Source: Caenorhabditis elegans
Taxonomy: Eukaryota; Nematoda; Chromadorea; Rhabditida; Rhabditidae
Assembly: GCF_000002985.6 (NCBI RefSeq)
Contig: NC_003279.8
Location: 2,418,001-2,482,000 of the forward strand
Reading direction: 5' to 3'
DNA length: 64,000 nucleotides
The position numbers were made by a program, and so were the translations under genes. Below are positions 42,356 to 54,417 of this stretch, one piece after another. Under the pieces are notes generated by a model. It ran no database searches. It had not been told where the DNA came from and saw only the letters and a program-made list of their open reading frames with translations. Each line of letters begins with the position of its first letter. The first letter of the stretch is position 1.

Positions 42356-43205
42356 GAGAAGCGAGACAAACAAAAAGTTTTTGGCCATGAGTTCCTCGAG
42401 CCCCGTTCCTGAAGTTGTGAGCTTCAAGCCTTGCTCCAGAGGCTTTTTTTTTCATTCTTCACCAATAGGCTGGCTGTAAATATGGTCTCTAATTACTGTT
42501 ACACGATCAGATATGTATATTTTACGGCATATCTCTTGATAGAAGAACAATAGACATCGTCACATTTGTTTTTGTGAGAGGTACCCAATGGGCTGTAAAA
42601 CAGTCTATCCACCTTTCTTCCTGCAAGAAAGGAGGTAATGTATATGAGACTGTACATTCGTTGTAATTGAGGGGTTGACAATTATTATTTTAATCGAGAC
42701 AAACCAAAAGTTTTTGGTCATGAGTTCCTCGAGCCCCGTTCCTGAAGTTGTGAGCCTCAAACCATGCTCAGGAAGCTCAAAAGTTCATTCGTGACGAATT
42801 TTCGAAATTTTAAATGCTATCATATTTTCCTTTCAACGCTGATTTCAAATATATACTTTTCTTTTTCCAATTCCTATTGTGAGCGGAGCTACGGCGCTTT
42901 CAAGGTTCAGCAGTGCCCGCCCGCCCCCCTCTCCCTCCTCTGTCTCCACAGAGTCTCCACAGTGATGCATGTAGGCTGGCTGTAAATATGGTCTCTAATT
43001 ACTGTTACACGATCAGATATGTATATTTTACGGCATATCTCTTGATAGAAGAACAATAGACATTGCCACATTTGTTTTGGTAAGAGGTCCCCAATAGGCT
43101 GAAAAACAGTCTATAATATCCACTTTTCTTCCTACAAGAAAGGAGGTAATGTATACGAGACTGTACATTGGTTGCAATTGAGGGGTTGACAATTATTATT
43201 TTAAT
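42356..43205. repeat. direct duplication of a ~340-bp block
   Basis: GAGTTCCTCGAGCCCCGTTC occurs at ~42388 and ~42722. GGCTGGCTGTAAATATGGTC through TGAGGGGTTGACAATTATTA occurs at ~42469-42690 and again at ~42972-43198 with scattered differences. The second copy contains an extra ~190 bases (42780-42970) between its halves. No conserved reading frame. Confidence 0.85.
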
Positions 43206-43344
43206 TTTCAAATAAAAATACATTAAAAAAAAATAAATTGTAAATTTTAAAATGAAAAATGTTCAATTTTGAGGTCTGCTTTCTTAGAGGGAACAGGATT
43301 TAAAATCAGGGCTTCGCCCCGATTTTAATAAAATATATGAAACC

Positions 43345-44505
43345 CTCTTAAAAAGTTACAAGAAGGTTTTTCCTTGCGCTTGGAGCGCAAAAGAAAAGAA
43401 AAAGAGCTATTTAGACTTAGGGTGCCCATCTGGAATAAAACATTGGAAATCCCAATCCAACCAGCCTAAGGGCCCGAAAAACATACTAGGATGCCCAACT
43501 TGAATAAAATATTGGAAATCCTTATGACACACCGGCGTTATGGCGCGGCTTAAGCCTAAATAGCCACTTTTATCAAAATACATTTGAGCGAGGCGGTTGT
43601 AAACTATTCGTTCTTTAGCAAAAATTAAAAAAAAAAACTTTATTTAAATTTAAAAATAAATATCATATGTTATCACACCTTAGAATATCCCGCCTTAATT
43701 TAGTAATCATTTTTAGTTCATAAGTGTGAGAGAAAGAAAAATGGATTAATCATCGGAATTAAATATCATCAGAATGATTATATTCATCAAAGGTCCCACT
43801 TTCTTGGAGGGTTAATTTGATCGATATAAAATGTTTATCTCATGTGAAGAAAGGTTCAAATTCTGTACCTATGAATGCTGCCGATATTTGAATTCCTGTC
43901 TCATGGGAAGAAGGCCTTTCTTGTGGGAAGAACGGAGTTATAAAAAATATACGCAGGTACAGAATTTGGACTTTTCTTCCCATGAGATAGGAATTTGAAT
44001 ATTGGCATTCTATAACTTCACTAAGAAAAAAATCTCCAAAGGTTGATCGCAAATATGTAGAGATTGCTCGCATCCCTTCAAATATTACAAAATTTCCAAG
44101 TTTCTTAGAAATAATCTTCATTTATTTTTACTGAAAAATATCCACAGACTACTTTTAAGTTGCCTGAGAAGTTAGAGTAAAACGCGAGCAGAGCTCAAAT
44201 GTATTTTGATAAAAGTGGCTATTTAGGCTTAAGCCGCGCCATAACGCCGGTGTGTCATAAGGATTTCCAATATTTTATTCCAGTTGGGCATCCTAGTTTT
44301 TTTCGGGCCCTTAGGCTTAAGTGTGTCATAAGGATTTCCAATATTTTATTCAAGTTGGGCATCCTAGTATGTTTTTCGGGCCCTTAGGCTGGTTGGATTG
44401 GGATTTCCAATGTTTTATTCCAGTTGGGCACCCTAAGTCTAAATAGCTCTTTTTCTTTTCTTTTGCGCTCCAAGCGCAAGGAAAAACCTTCTTGTAACTT
44501 TTTAA
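43345..44505. repeat. 1.16-kb inverted repeat
   Basis: Left arm (43345-43600) and right arm (44185-44505) are nearly identical inverses: GTTACAAGAAGGTTTTTCCT against AGGAAAAACCTTCTTGTAAC; GACACACCGGCGTTATGGCG against CGCCATAACGCCGGTGTGTC. The right arm has an internal direct duplication (TGTGTCATAAGGATTTCCAA at ~44253 and ~44321) that the left arm lacks. The 580-bp loop contains a weaker inverted pair around GAAGAAAGG/CCTTTCTT words. Confidence 0.88.
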
Positions 44506-44509
44506 GAGG

Positions 44510-44615
44510 GTTAGGCTTAGGCTTAGACTTAGGCTTATGCTAAGGCCTAGGCTTAGTCTTAGGCTTAGGCTTAGGCCTATGCTCAGGCTTATGCTAAAAC
44601 TTAGGCTTATGTGTG
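44510..44615. repeat. interstitial telomere-type TTAGGC array
   Basis: GGGTTAGGCTTAGGCTTAGA then CTTAGGCTTATGCTAAGGCC and further TTAGGC units, mildly degenerate, about 15 units. It directly abuts the right arm of the 1.16-kb inverted repeat. The minus-strand Ser-Leu repeat ORF here is an artefact. Confidence 0.85.
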
Positions 44616-44689
44616 GCTGGGAGGGGAGAAAATACAATAGAAAAATAGAAATTCTCAGAAATTCCTAAAAATCCCGAAAAAGAATAAAA

Positions 44690-45850
44690 CCTTCCTTAAA
44701 GCCTACTCTTGCCTACACACCTACGCTTTTTTAAAAGCCTACGCCTGCCCAAACGCCTATGACTACACTTAAGCTTGCCTCAACATCAATGCCTACACGG
44801 CTATGCCTGTATTGAGCCTACATTAATAAACATGAAGTTTCAACGTATTAATTAGGAATAAACATGCGGAAGTCTATCAAAAACATGGAAATCGAGCTCA
44901 GAGCTCAAGGCAAAATGAAGATATCAGGCATGAGGTAGGCACGTAGGCATGAACGGCTGAAAAACTACGCCTGCATGCCTGCATGCCTACACGCCTGAAC
45001 ATGAACTTTCAAGGACTATGTAGTTGTAGTTGGATTTAAAAAATGCGTAAAGCTGCAGAACAAAACTATAACTAGTGGAGTCAAGGGCAATATGTCGGTA
45101 GGCAGGCATGAGGTAGGTAGGCATAACTTAGGTAGGTATGAGGTAGGCACGTAGGCATGAACTTGTGCCTGCCGCCCAAAAGCCATGGAAAGAAAAGAAT
45201 GAGTAGTTGAACATAAAATTCACACATTTCCGTCCCCCCCCTCCCACCGCAACTCTACTCAATTTCATTGCAATAAAAGAAAAGGATAACATAATTAAGA
45301 TAAGTGTGACTAGGGGGATCTATACAACAACATGCAACAACGTACGGGCCGGTCGATGCTGGTGTCCGCCACATCCAAATATTCACGCCTTCCAAACTAA
45401 ATGCATTCAAAAGTGACAGTGCTCTCAGAGGGAACGTGCTTCAACAATTCAGTGTGTGGATCTGCAAAATTTATCGATTTTTTTTGAAGGCTAGGCGTTG
45501 CGGGGCGTCTTACAGAACGCCTGTCGAGAAAACGTAAACGATTTGAAATAAAAGGTTCTGTCTGCCTAAAAGAAAGCCTACGCCTGCCTACCTACTGCAG
45601 GCCTATACGTGGCTGGCAGGCAAGATAGGCAGGCAGGCATAAACAGGCTAAGTCAAACCGAGGACTTCCAGAATAGGCCTGCCTACCTACCTGCCTACCG
45701 CACCTTTTTCTCGCATTTTGACATTTTAACGATCAATTTTCTATAGTTTAAAGAGCAATACTTTTTGGCAGTAGGTAGGCATAGGTAGCCTTGAAGGCAT
45801 GCACTTCTGTGCCTAGGCAGGCATGCCTACATGTGAGCGAAAATTGTCAA
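44690..45850. repeat. GCCTAC / GTAGGC word array
   Basis: GCCTAC-type words cluster at 44700-44820 and 44965-45000, and GTAGGC words at 44930-44955, 45090-45165, 45590-45640 and 45765-45840, in both orientations. The unit may derive from the neighbouring TTAGGC repeat. No gene. Confidence 0.7.
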
Positions 45851-46612
45851 GGAAACATTTTTATCAGCTATTCAATTGCAATATAAAAAAAGAGTACGAA
45901 AAATGGTTATATGAAAAAATGAAATTGAAAAAAAACCCCAAGAAGTGGGCGGGGCTTATTATTGATTTTTTGGGTTGGATTTCATATTCTTGATTATTGA
46001 ACCTTTAAAGCAGTAATATAAGACGATTTCTGAGTGAAGAAAAAAGGTATAGAATTATTGAAAATTGAATTAAAGTGATCAGAAGCATAAAATCGAATTT
46101 TGCGCCAAATATCAGACTACAAACTACAAAATCTTAACTTGTTCCTAACACAACAATGACACTCCGAAATTTCGGTTTGATCTACGTAGATCTACAAAAA
46201 ATGCGGGAAAAGAGACGCAGAGTTCTCAATTGATTTCGCATGGTTAAGAACGTGCTGATGTCACATTTTTTGGTCCAAAAATTCCCGCACTTTTTGTAGA
46301 TCAAAACGTGGTGGGACAGCCTAGCCCCCACTTAGTGGCCGAGAAACTCAGAAAACTCGGCCACCGGAAAAAATTGGTGGCCGAGTTTTTTCTTTAGTTT
46401 TCTAGCCCACGAACCTAGAAAATCAGAAATTTTGAAAAATGTTTGTGTATCTGTGTGGGCATGCGACATTCTCAGGTGATTCAAAAATAATTTTCCTAAT
46501 ATTGAAAAAAAGGTCCCATCTGTCATCGGAACGACTCACTTTTCTTAATAATTTTCTTATTATACGTTCGTCGAATTATTGGAGTTACCAGATGTATAAT
46601 AGGAATTCTATA

Positions 46613-46642
46613 GTAGTAGTAGTAGTAATAATAATAATAATC
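46613..46642. repeat. TAG/TAA trinucleotide microsatellite
   Basis: TAGTAGTAGTAGTAGTAATA followed by ATAATAATAAT; about ten uninterrupted trinucleotide units. Confidence 0.9.
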
Positions 46643-47549
46643 TAAAGTAGGGTATGTGTCAAAAGGACGACTTCATCTCTTCTGCTGCTCATTTCAATGA
46701 ACGTACTAATAAGCAAAACGTTGTGTGCTGCGTCTCGTAGGCTTCTACACTATTTCCGTGGCAATTAGCACGGGAAGAGGTGTGGGATGACATGGAGAAA
46801 GGCCGGGAGAAAGAAAAGTACTCGAGTTTTGAAATGGACGGATTAGAAGGCGCAAAGTGGCGGTAAGGAAATGGGATAAGTGGTGACGTGGAAGCTCACT
46901 GTGGGGCATCGTTTGCAAAAAGACAAAAGTTGGAAAAAATTTCTACTGAAAATTGGAAATTTAAATTTGTTTTTATTCTTGAATGAGCCTAGTATTTGAT
47001 TTTTTTGAATTTGTTTCTTGATTACTGCTTTGAAAAAAAATTCGTCAAATTTCCAGAAGTTATTGCGCTATATTGATTTTTAAAGTAACTTTTTTTGGGT
47101 AGGTATTTTGGTATAAATTTTTTTTTGAAAATTTGAAATTGAAAAAAAAAATTTTTTTGAAAACTTAAAATTTGAAATTTTTTTTCAAAAATTCAAAATT
47201 TTAGCGTAAAATTAAATCAAGCATATTAATGTTCTTTTCCAATAAAATTTTTTAACTTTGCGCGTAAAGTATGGCGAATTAGGAGCACACTTTGTTATTT
47301 TGGCCACGATGCCCCATGTTTAAAATGTTCTTTCTTTGGGCTAAGAGAGGTACTAATCGATTCAAATTTTATGTAAAGTTATTCGCAAAAATCAAATATT
47401 TGTACTTGATGTAATTTTAAATTTAAAAAAACACTATTTTTTCTGAAAATTTAAAAATTGAATTTTTAATGCTTTTTTTTCCAATAAAAAATAAATTCTT
47501 GAGAAAAGCGGAAATCGATAAATATTTATTACGGGAACCTAAAATTCTG

Positions 47550-47850
47550 AAAATGCGTATTAAACAACATATTTGACGCGCAAAATATCTCGTAGCGAAG
47601 ACTACAGTAATCCTTTAAATGACTACTGTAATGCTTGTGTCGATTTACGGGCTCAATTTTCGAAGTGACTTTCTTTTTAAATAGGGACATCGATGATGGA
47701 TAAATAAATAATATCAATTCAATTTCAGAATCAAGCCCGTAAATCGACCTACAGTAGTCATTTAAAGAATTACTGTAGTTTTCGCTACAAGATATTTTGC
47801 GCGTCAATTATGTTGTGCAGTACGCATTCTCACAATTTTGTGTTCCCGTA
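47550..47850. repeat. ACATATTTGACGCGC palindrome
   Basis: ACAACATATTTGACGCGCAA at ~47564, CTACAGTAATCCTTTAAATG, then the inverse from CCCGTAAATCGACCTACAGT (47733) to GCGCGTCAATTATGTTGTGC (47798). It has GGGAAC/GTTCCC outer words as in other copies. Confidence 0.85.
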
Positions 47851-48873
47851 ATAATTCCGCTAATCCGCTTTTTGACTTCTTAAATTAATAGTACGCAGTC
47901 TCAGAATATAGTTCCCGTAATAGATTTTTGGTTTACGGGATTTTTTTTTCAATTTTTCACACAAATATTCTGAATCAGGGGAAAATTTGAAGTAATTTTA
48001 AAATATTTCCCAGATTTTGGCACCCCATTGAGTCGAAATTGATGGAAACCCCCGAAAAAAGTAATTAAATTCTTATTTTTCAACGACAAATACTCTATTT
48101 AGAACTGATTTTCAGCGAAAACTGTAAAAAATTCAATTTTATGATTATTTCAGCATTGAAAAAATCCAGAAACACGTGGTTTTTCTCCGTTTTTTTTCTA
48201 AAAAAAAAGAAATAAAAATGGAAAAAGGTATCATCATCGGATGACTCCAAACAATTTCATTTCATAAAAGGTGCAACCTAATCCGTAAATCGAATTTCGC
48301 TACTACGTTTACTCGGGAGCTCAACGGAGCTCAACGGAAGAAGCCGAAGGACATCGTAAATCCGAAAGTGTTGAATAACAACAGAAAGCCTCGTCTCCGT
48401 TTACCTTCTGCACTTTTCTTAATTAAATATCCCCCGCTGCCACCCAATCCGTGGGATTTATGACTGCTTTACATAATACAAATCATAAAAAGTTTATCTC
48501 GAAAAGGTAGGAAGGAGAGCTTACATGAAACGAGACGTTGATTGAATTCAATACAATTCAGTATTAAATGAACCACACAACCTTGAAGAGAGGGAAGAAT
48601 TTTTTGGGGGAAAAAATTTCAGCGAAAAAGGGGAAAATGTGGGGAAAACTGGGAATTTACTTAATTTTCTGAATTTTTTATCTGAAAATTTTGCTTCAAA
48701 AAATCACAATTTTACCGATTTTTTTCATGAAAATTTTTTTTATTTGTTTTTTTTTGCAAATTTGAGGATTTTTGTTTGAAAAGTAGACTTTTTCAGTAAA
48801 AAAAAGGAGAAAATTTGGGGGAAAAAATGGAAAATTACGTAATTTTTCGGAATTTCAGCTTAAATTTCTTGTA

Positions 48874-50109
48874 TCAGGTCGTCCCATAAGTTTTTGTACT
48901 TTTTTTCGAATTATTCCCAAAACTTTTTCGGACAATTCTAAGATTTTATATTAGTGGTAGCATGTCACCAACTTGTCACCTTATTGCAACATAACTCTGG
49001 CATCCCAGGCCCCCGCGGTTGTTTAGAAAAACGAGTAACTATAGAATCAGCTTTTTACACCATTCCTTCTGGAGTTTGTTCTACACCACCCAGAGCTTAA
49101 AGTAATGGTTAATATATACTGTCAAGTAGATGCTTCCACACTCTTGTTTTAAATAATTTTAAATTTAGTATAACTATTCCGGAAAAACTACTGTAGCTAA
49201 ACACAATTGTTGAGGCCAATTAAATATGGCGCCCGAGTTTTTGATTCCTGTGAAGCCGCTGGGAATGGAACGGGTGCATCGTGTATGTTTACGATAAGTG
49301 CACATCATGTGCAGTCAAAATTTAAAAAAAATTTAATTTTTTCAGTCATGGGGAGATGTTATAATTGAGAACTTTGTAACCACACTATTTTGTACTTTTT
49401 AACAATTGCCTATAGGAGTGATTGAAGCATATATTGGTCCATTTAGTCCTCGGAATGAAAGATAGATAATTAAGTCTAGTGTTATTTAGAAGTGGATATA
49501 TGTATCATAAATAAATTAACAAACTTTACTGGTGGCCTCTTCGTTCAAACAATCTACATGGCCAACCTCATGTGATACCCGACATTTATAGTGTTGGGCT
49601 TCTAATTTATGATTGAGAAATCAGCAAGTAAAACGAAGTTTGTATTTGTACTATGCAAGTATTGTTATATAAAATTAGAAACAACAATCAAAATAATCCC
49701 ATCACTTTTAGTGAGAAATTATTCCATGAAGATGTTCACTCAGTGCTTGATAAACATGAGCCAAATAGTCCACGTCCAAAACGGCTAATAAGTGCTAATG
49801 ATAATTTTAACCATACTGAACATGTATTTTGAATCATTATCTTTACTAATACTATGTTTTCATGTTCATTGATAAATTCCCTGTGAATAGCAGGACGAAG
49901 GAAAACACCTCCCATTATTTGGGTATGTCGCTATTTGTGGCTCTGGTTTCCGTGATTGTTATCAGGAGGATATTGAAATAACGCATCAAAATTTTGACAA
50001 GTAGTACATACTATACATGCGCATTTATAAAAGATTCGATTTTGTTCTGTCAGTTTAGAACTTGTTCAAAAAGTTTTAAAAAAGTACAAAAACTTATGGG
50101 ACGACCTGA
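48874..50109. mobile_element. mariner-type element, 1.24 kb, no intact transposase
   Basis: Ends TCAGGTCGTCCCATAAGTTT and the inverse ending at 50109 (GGGACGACCTGA), with complementarity of ~30 bp and TA on both sides (48872-48873 and 50110-50111). The ends and the length are those expected for a full mariner (about 1.2-1.3 kb). The longest reading frames inside are short and no D,D(34)D motif was seen, so it is a relic or a filled-in derivative. Confidence 0.8.
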
Positions 50110-50964
50110 TAAAAATCGGGATTTTCACGAAATTTAGAGACAAAAAACAATTTTATCACCATTTTTTCCGATTTTTTTTTGCTAAAAAGTATAAAATTTG
50201 GGGTTTTTGTTTAAAAAAGTAGCTTTTTTCATCAAAAAAAGGGGAGAAAAACTGGGGAAAAATGGAAATTTACATAATTTTTCGGAATTTTGGTGTATTT
50301 TTCTTGCAAAAATTGGAATAAAATTTGGAGACAAATAAAATTTTGCAACAAAAAATCGCAATTTTTACGAATTTTTTCGCGAAAAAAAAAATTTATTTTC
50401 GAAATTCTCCCTTTCAGTGAAAAGGGAGAATTGGAAAATTTCTAGATTTTTTTTGAAACTCTAATTCAAAAGATATTTTTGGTGAAAAGCTATTTCTTTG
50501 GAAAAAATCTAAATTTTATGGGGGATTTTGTGGATTTTTCAGAAAATTTTGGCATTTTTTGCCAAAATTTTTAGCCGAAAAATTACAAAAATTGACTCAA
50601 AAACAGAAAAAAAAGGAATTTGCGATTTTCAGCTTTTTTTGGAATTTTTTTCGATTTTAAATTGAGAAGGAAAAATCTAAAATCAAGAATTTGTCAATTT
50701 TCGGCCCAAAAAATTTTTTTTGTTCGTTTTCCCCGAAAAATTCAACCGATTTTTCCAGTTTTTTCGCTGAAACTTTAGATAATGGCTCAAAGAATTACTA
50801 TGTATTTACAGAAAAAATATAAGTTATAAATGTACGTAAAATGGGGTACTGTAATAAGGGAAATGGACAAGGAAAATGACGAATAAGTAGTGGAATATGA
50901 AAAAAAAGAGAAAATTTTTGAATTTTTTTTCGAGAATAAAATCCGAATCCAGGAGCATCCGCGC
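50110..50964. other. AT-rich spacer and TMEM50 3' flank
   Basis: Mostly homopolymer A/T text with GGAAAATTT-like words. The right part is the 3' UTR of the minus-strand TMEM50 gene. No other feature. Confidence 0.45.
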
Positions 50965-53927
50965 TTATCCCCACATCTCTTCGGTACGTCCAAATTTGTA
51001 GACACATGAGGAAGCGAAAATTATGAAGTTGGTGAGGAAAAGGGCAACGCCTGGCCAGACACTGTGAGATCCTTGAATTAGAACATAGTCCGAGAAGAGA
51101 ATCCACGTGGCGGCAACGAGAGAGGCGAACGAGACGACGAAGGCGGCCATCAACCAGAGACGGGATCCTGGAAATTGTGGAATTTTTATTGAAAAAAAAA
51201 TTTTTTTTCGCTTTTTTTTTAAATTTAATTTAAATTTTAAAAATTCCAAAAGCTGTTCTAATTTCCTGTAATTTTTTTTTTTTGAAAAGAAATTTTCGAT
51301 TTTTGTAATTAAAAACAGGACATTTTTGAAAAATTCATAGCTCTTATCGTCTAAATATGTTTAATCGATTTTTTAAAATTTAAATTAAAACTTTTTTTTC
51401 AAAGATTTATTTTCACTTTTTTTTTTTGAAAAAAAAAACATAATTTAAATTTTAAAAATCCAAAAAAATGTGGGATTTTTCAACAAAAAAAAGTTCAAAA
51501 ATATTCTAATTTTTCTTTTGATTTTAGTTTTTATTCCGATTTTTTAGAGAAAAAAAAAGCCATCAATCAGAGACGAGATCCTGGAAAAATTTTTTATGAA
51601 CTTTTCTGGAAACTTTTTCGAAAAATCGAGAATATATAAAATGCCCAGATTTTTATACAAAAATTTGGGAAAAAAATATTCTTTTTGTTGAAAAATTGAA
51701 AAACAATTTTGAAAATTTTTGAAAATTTTTTAAAATTAAAATTAAAAAAAAAAGCAATTTTCCAAAAATATCCAGTTTTAATGGAAAAATCAATTTTTTT
51801 CAAAAAAATAAATACTTTTTGTTTGATTTTCGTCGTTTTTATTCTGATTTTTTGGAAACTTTTTTTTCGAAAAATATGAAAAACTACTGGAATTTGTTCA
51901 AAAAATTGGAAAAAATTAAACAAAATTCGCTTTTTTATTTTTTTTGTTGAATTTTTTAAATTTAAATTTAAAAAATCAAAGTGAGCTATAATTTTTTTTT
52001 AATATCCAATTTTTTATGGAAAAATCAACAAATTTCTTCAAAAACAAGAAAAATTTCACTTTTTGAAAATATAAAAAATTCTGGAATAAAAATTTCAAAA
52101 CCAAAAAAACGGAAAACTATCAAAAATACGAAATTTTTCAGAAAAACTATTTTTTTTTAATTTTAATGAAAAAATTAAGATAGTTTTCTGAAAGGAATTT
52201 TCAGTTTTTTTTTTCAATTTTTAATAAAAGTTTTGTAGTGTTTTTCAGTGAAAATCGGGGAAAAAAAGTTGAAAATGTTAAATTTAATGAAAAAACCGTC
52301 ATTTTGTAGAAAATTTCTTCAAAAAATTACAACTTCATTGGAAATTTTTTCTTGATTTTTCTGAAAAACGTATTCATAGCCAGTTTTTTCACAAAAATTC
52401 ACACTTTTGATGTCTTGTGAAATTGTTTTCTCTAAAAAATCGAAGTAAAAACAACAAAAAAATTAATAAAATTTTTTTTTTCAAAAATCTAACTTTTTGG
52501 GAAAAATTCCGCTCATTTATTTTTTTTGAAGAAATGTTCAATTTTTTTCAATTAAAAACAGGATATTTTTGAAAAATTCATAGCTCTTATCGTCTAAATA
52601 TTTTTTTTCGTGATTTTTAAAATTTAAATTGAAACTTTCGATTTTCAAATTTTTTCAACGCTTTTTTGTCAAATTATTCAAAAAAGTTTGAAAAAAAACG
52701 AACGCTTTTTTGATTTTTTTAAAAATTTTTTTTGGCTTCAGCTTTCAAAACAAAAATTTTTTAAAAAAATATTTTCGATTTTTTTAATGCAATTTCCCTT
52801 TTTTTTATTCAGATTTTTCCGCAAATTCTTTTTTTTTCGCTTCAAAGCACCTTTTGTCCCAAGAAGTCCCTCATGGAGGCTCTCGCCACGAACTTGGCTA
52901 TTCGAAATAGCATTAACCATGAACATTGCAACTGTGCTTGCAACTGTAATGATAAAGTAGACATTTGTCCAATTTTCCTTATTGGTAACTGCCGCCGTAT
53001 CGATCATCAGCCACCAGCCAATGAAGAACAGTGCAGCAGAGACGACAGAGGCAACGGCGTTTCTGGAACAATTTGGAATTTGATTAAAATTTAATTTTTT
53101 TAATTGCTCGAAAATTCGCAATTTTTGAAATAAAATTTTATTAAAATTAATTTTTTTCGTTTTTATTTTTTTTAATTTGAGACATAATTTGCCAATTTTT
53201 AAGACATTTTTCCATAAAGAAACGTAAAAATTTGGAATTTTTTATCAATTTCTAGAATAAAACTAACAAATTTCGTCGATTTTTGCCAAAAAAAATTAGT
53301 AATTTTTAGGAATAAAATTCGAAAATTTAAAATTTATCAGATGTTTGAATGTTTTTAATTAAATTCTTTAAATAAATTTTCGAAAAAAAGGTAAACTTTC
53401 GTTTATTTTACTACCTAATTTCCAATGATTTTTCGATTTTTTTTAAAAGAAAAATTTGAATTTTCCTCTTATTTTTTTGTTAATTTTTTAAAATTTCATT
53501 CTATTGAAATTAGCTGTTTTTAGTGAAAAAAATTAATTTTCTATTTTTTTGAATTTAGCATCCCAAATTGAGAAAAATATTCCAAAATCCAATTTTTTTT
53601 CAATTATTCTGATGTTTGAAATTAGATTTTTTTTTTGATTTACTGCGGAAACTCGAAATTACAAGTTCAAAAATCATGAATTTTATAAAAATTGAGTTAA
53701 ATATTTATTTTTGCAATTTAAAAATCCTTTTTGAATTTTTTTTCTTCAATTTTCAGAGTTTTTAAAATTAAAAAAAAAACTTGTAAAATTGATTTTTTTT
53801 CACAATTTTGAGGACATTTTCAAAATTGACGGATTTTCAATTTTTTTTTTGAATCGAAAATTCCTCACCTACGCCCCTCCAAATCAAACGAGCAATTGCA
53901 TCGAATCTGGTCAAAGCAGCCAGACAT
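50965..53927 (-). CDS. TMEM50 family four-pass membrane protein
   Basis: Three exons: 53927-53869, 53062-52851 and 51167-50965, in phase, 157 residues, exactly the length of human TMEM50A. The start MSGCFDQIRCNCSFDLEGRR is followed by NAVASVVSAALFFIGWWLMI, the family stretch NAISNSQVRGESLHEGLLG and the C-terminal KFGRTEEMWG (human KFGRTEDLWQ). Four hydrophobic segments are visible. Function is poorly known; family members are ER/secretory-pathway membrane proteins. A CCAATTTCAG acceptor (AG at 53937-53936) 8 bases before the ATG indicates trans-splicing. It lies 490 bases downstream of abtm-1 on the same strand, so co-transcription is possible. Introns are very long and almost pure A/T. Confidence 0.93.
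51186..52850. other. TMEM50 intron 2, AT-rich with internal duplication
   Basis: Contains a second copy of the exon 3 splice junction at 51559-51585 (CATCAATCAGAGACGAGATC against exon CATCAACCAGAGACGGGATC) and two copies of AATTCATAGCTCTTATCGTC (about 51331 and 52577). No further exon found. Confidence 0.6.
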
Positions 53928-54417
53928 CTCTCGCTCTGAAATTGGAAATTAGGAGGAAAAATGGGGTTAAAAATTTGAAAAATATAAAAAAATCGAATGT
54001 AGAAAACGATTAAAATCTTCCAACAAAAAAAATTGAGTTAAACAAATGAAATATTTTTTTTTTTTGAGAAAAAAAAAATGGAAAATCGAGAAATTTTGAA
54101 GAAAAAAAATTGAAACAAGTATTTTTTTTGGGGACAAGACATGAGCAACAGTGATGAGGGAACCTAAGAAAACGGGGGGAACTGAGAAAAAGAAATTATC
54201 TAGAAAACGATCTAATTACAGCAAAAAACAAAGAACAAAGAACAAAGAACACAGATTTTCACACCCGATCCTAGAAAAAAAAATTTTATAAAAAAAGTGT
54301 TTTTAGGGGAAAAAAATGCAAAAAAAAAGGAAAATTTAACTTAACAAATCAAAAAAATAAAAAAAAATAAATGGAATCCTAGAAAATAAAAAGAAAAAAA
54401 AATGTTAGAAAATTGAT

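Larger units (their letters stand above)
45851..48873. other. gene-free spacer
   Basis: Contains a foldback at 46165-46315 (TTTGATCTACGTAGATCTAC to TTTTTGTAGATCAAAACGTG), a TAG/TAA microsatellite at 46613-46642 and the palindrome at 47550-47850. A less repetitive stretch at about 48220-48600 (ATCATCATCGGATGACTCCA, CCCGCTGCCACCCAATCCGT) has no ORF; whether it is functional is unknown. Confidence 0.5.

Noticed and set aside
44350..44637. Ser-Leu repeat ORF on the minus strand
   Set aside because: It is a translation of the TTAGGC array, not a protein.
48220..48600. Less repetitive stretch considered as a non-coding RNA gene
   Set aside because: No promoter box, hairpin or snoRNA/tRNA signature was seen; left as spacer.
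53789..54013. Plus-strand ORF near the TMEM50 start
   Set aside because: Antisense of TMEM50 exon 1 plus AT-rich intron; no independent support.
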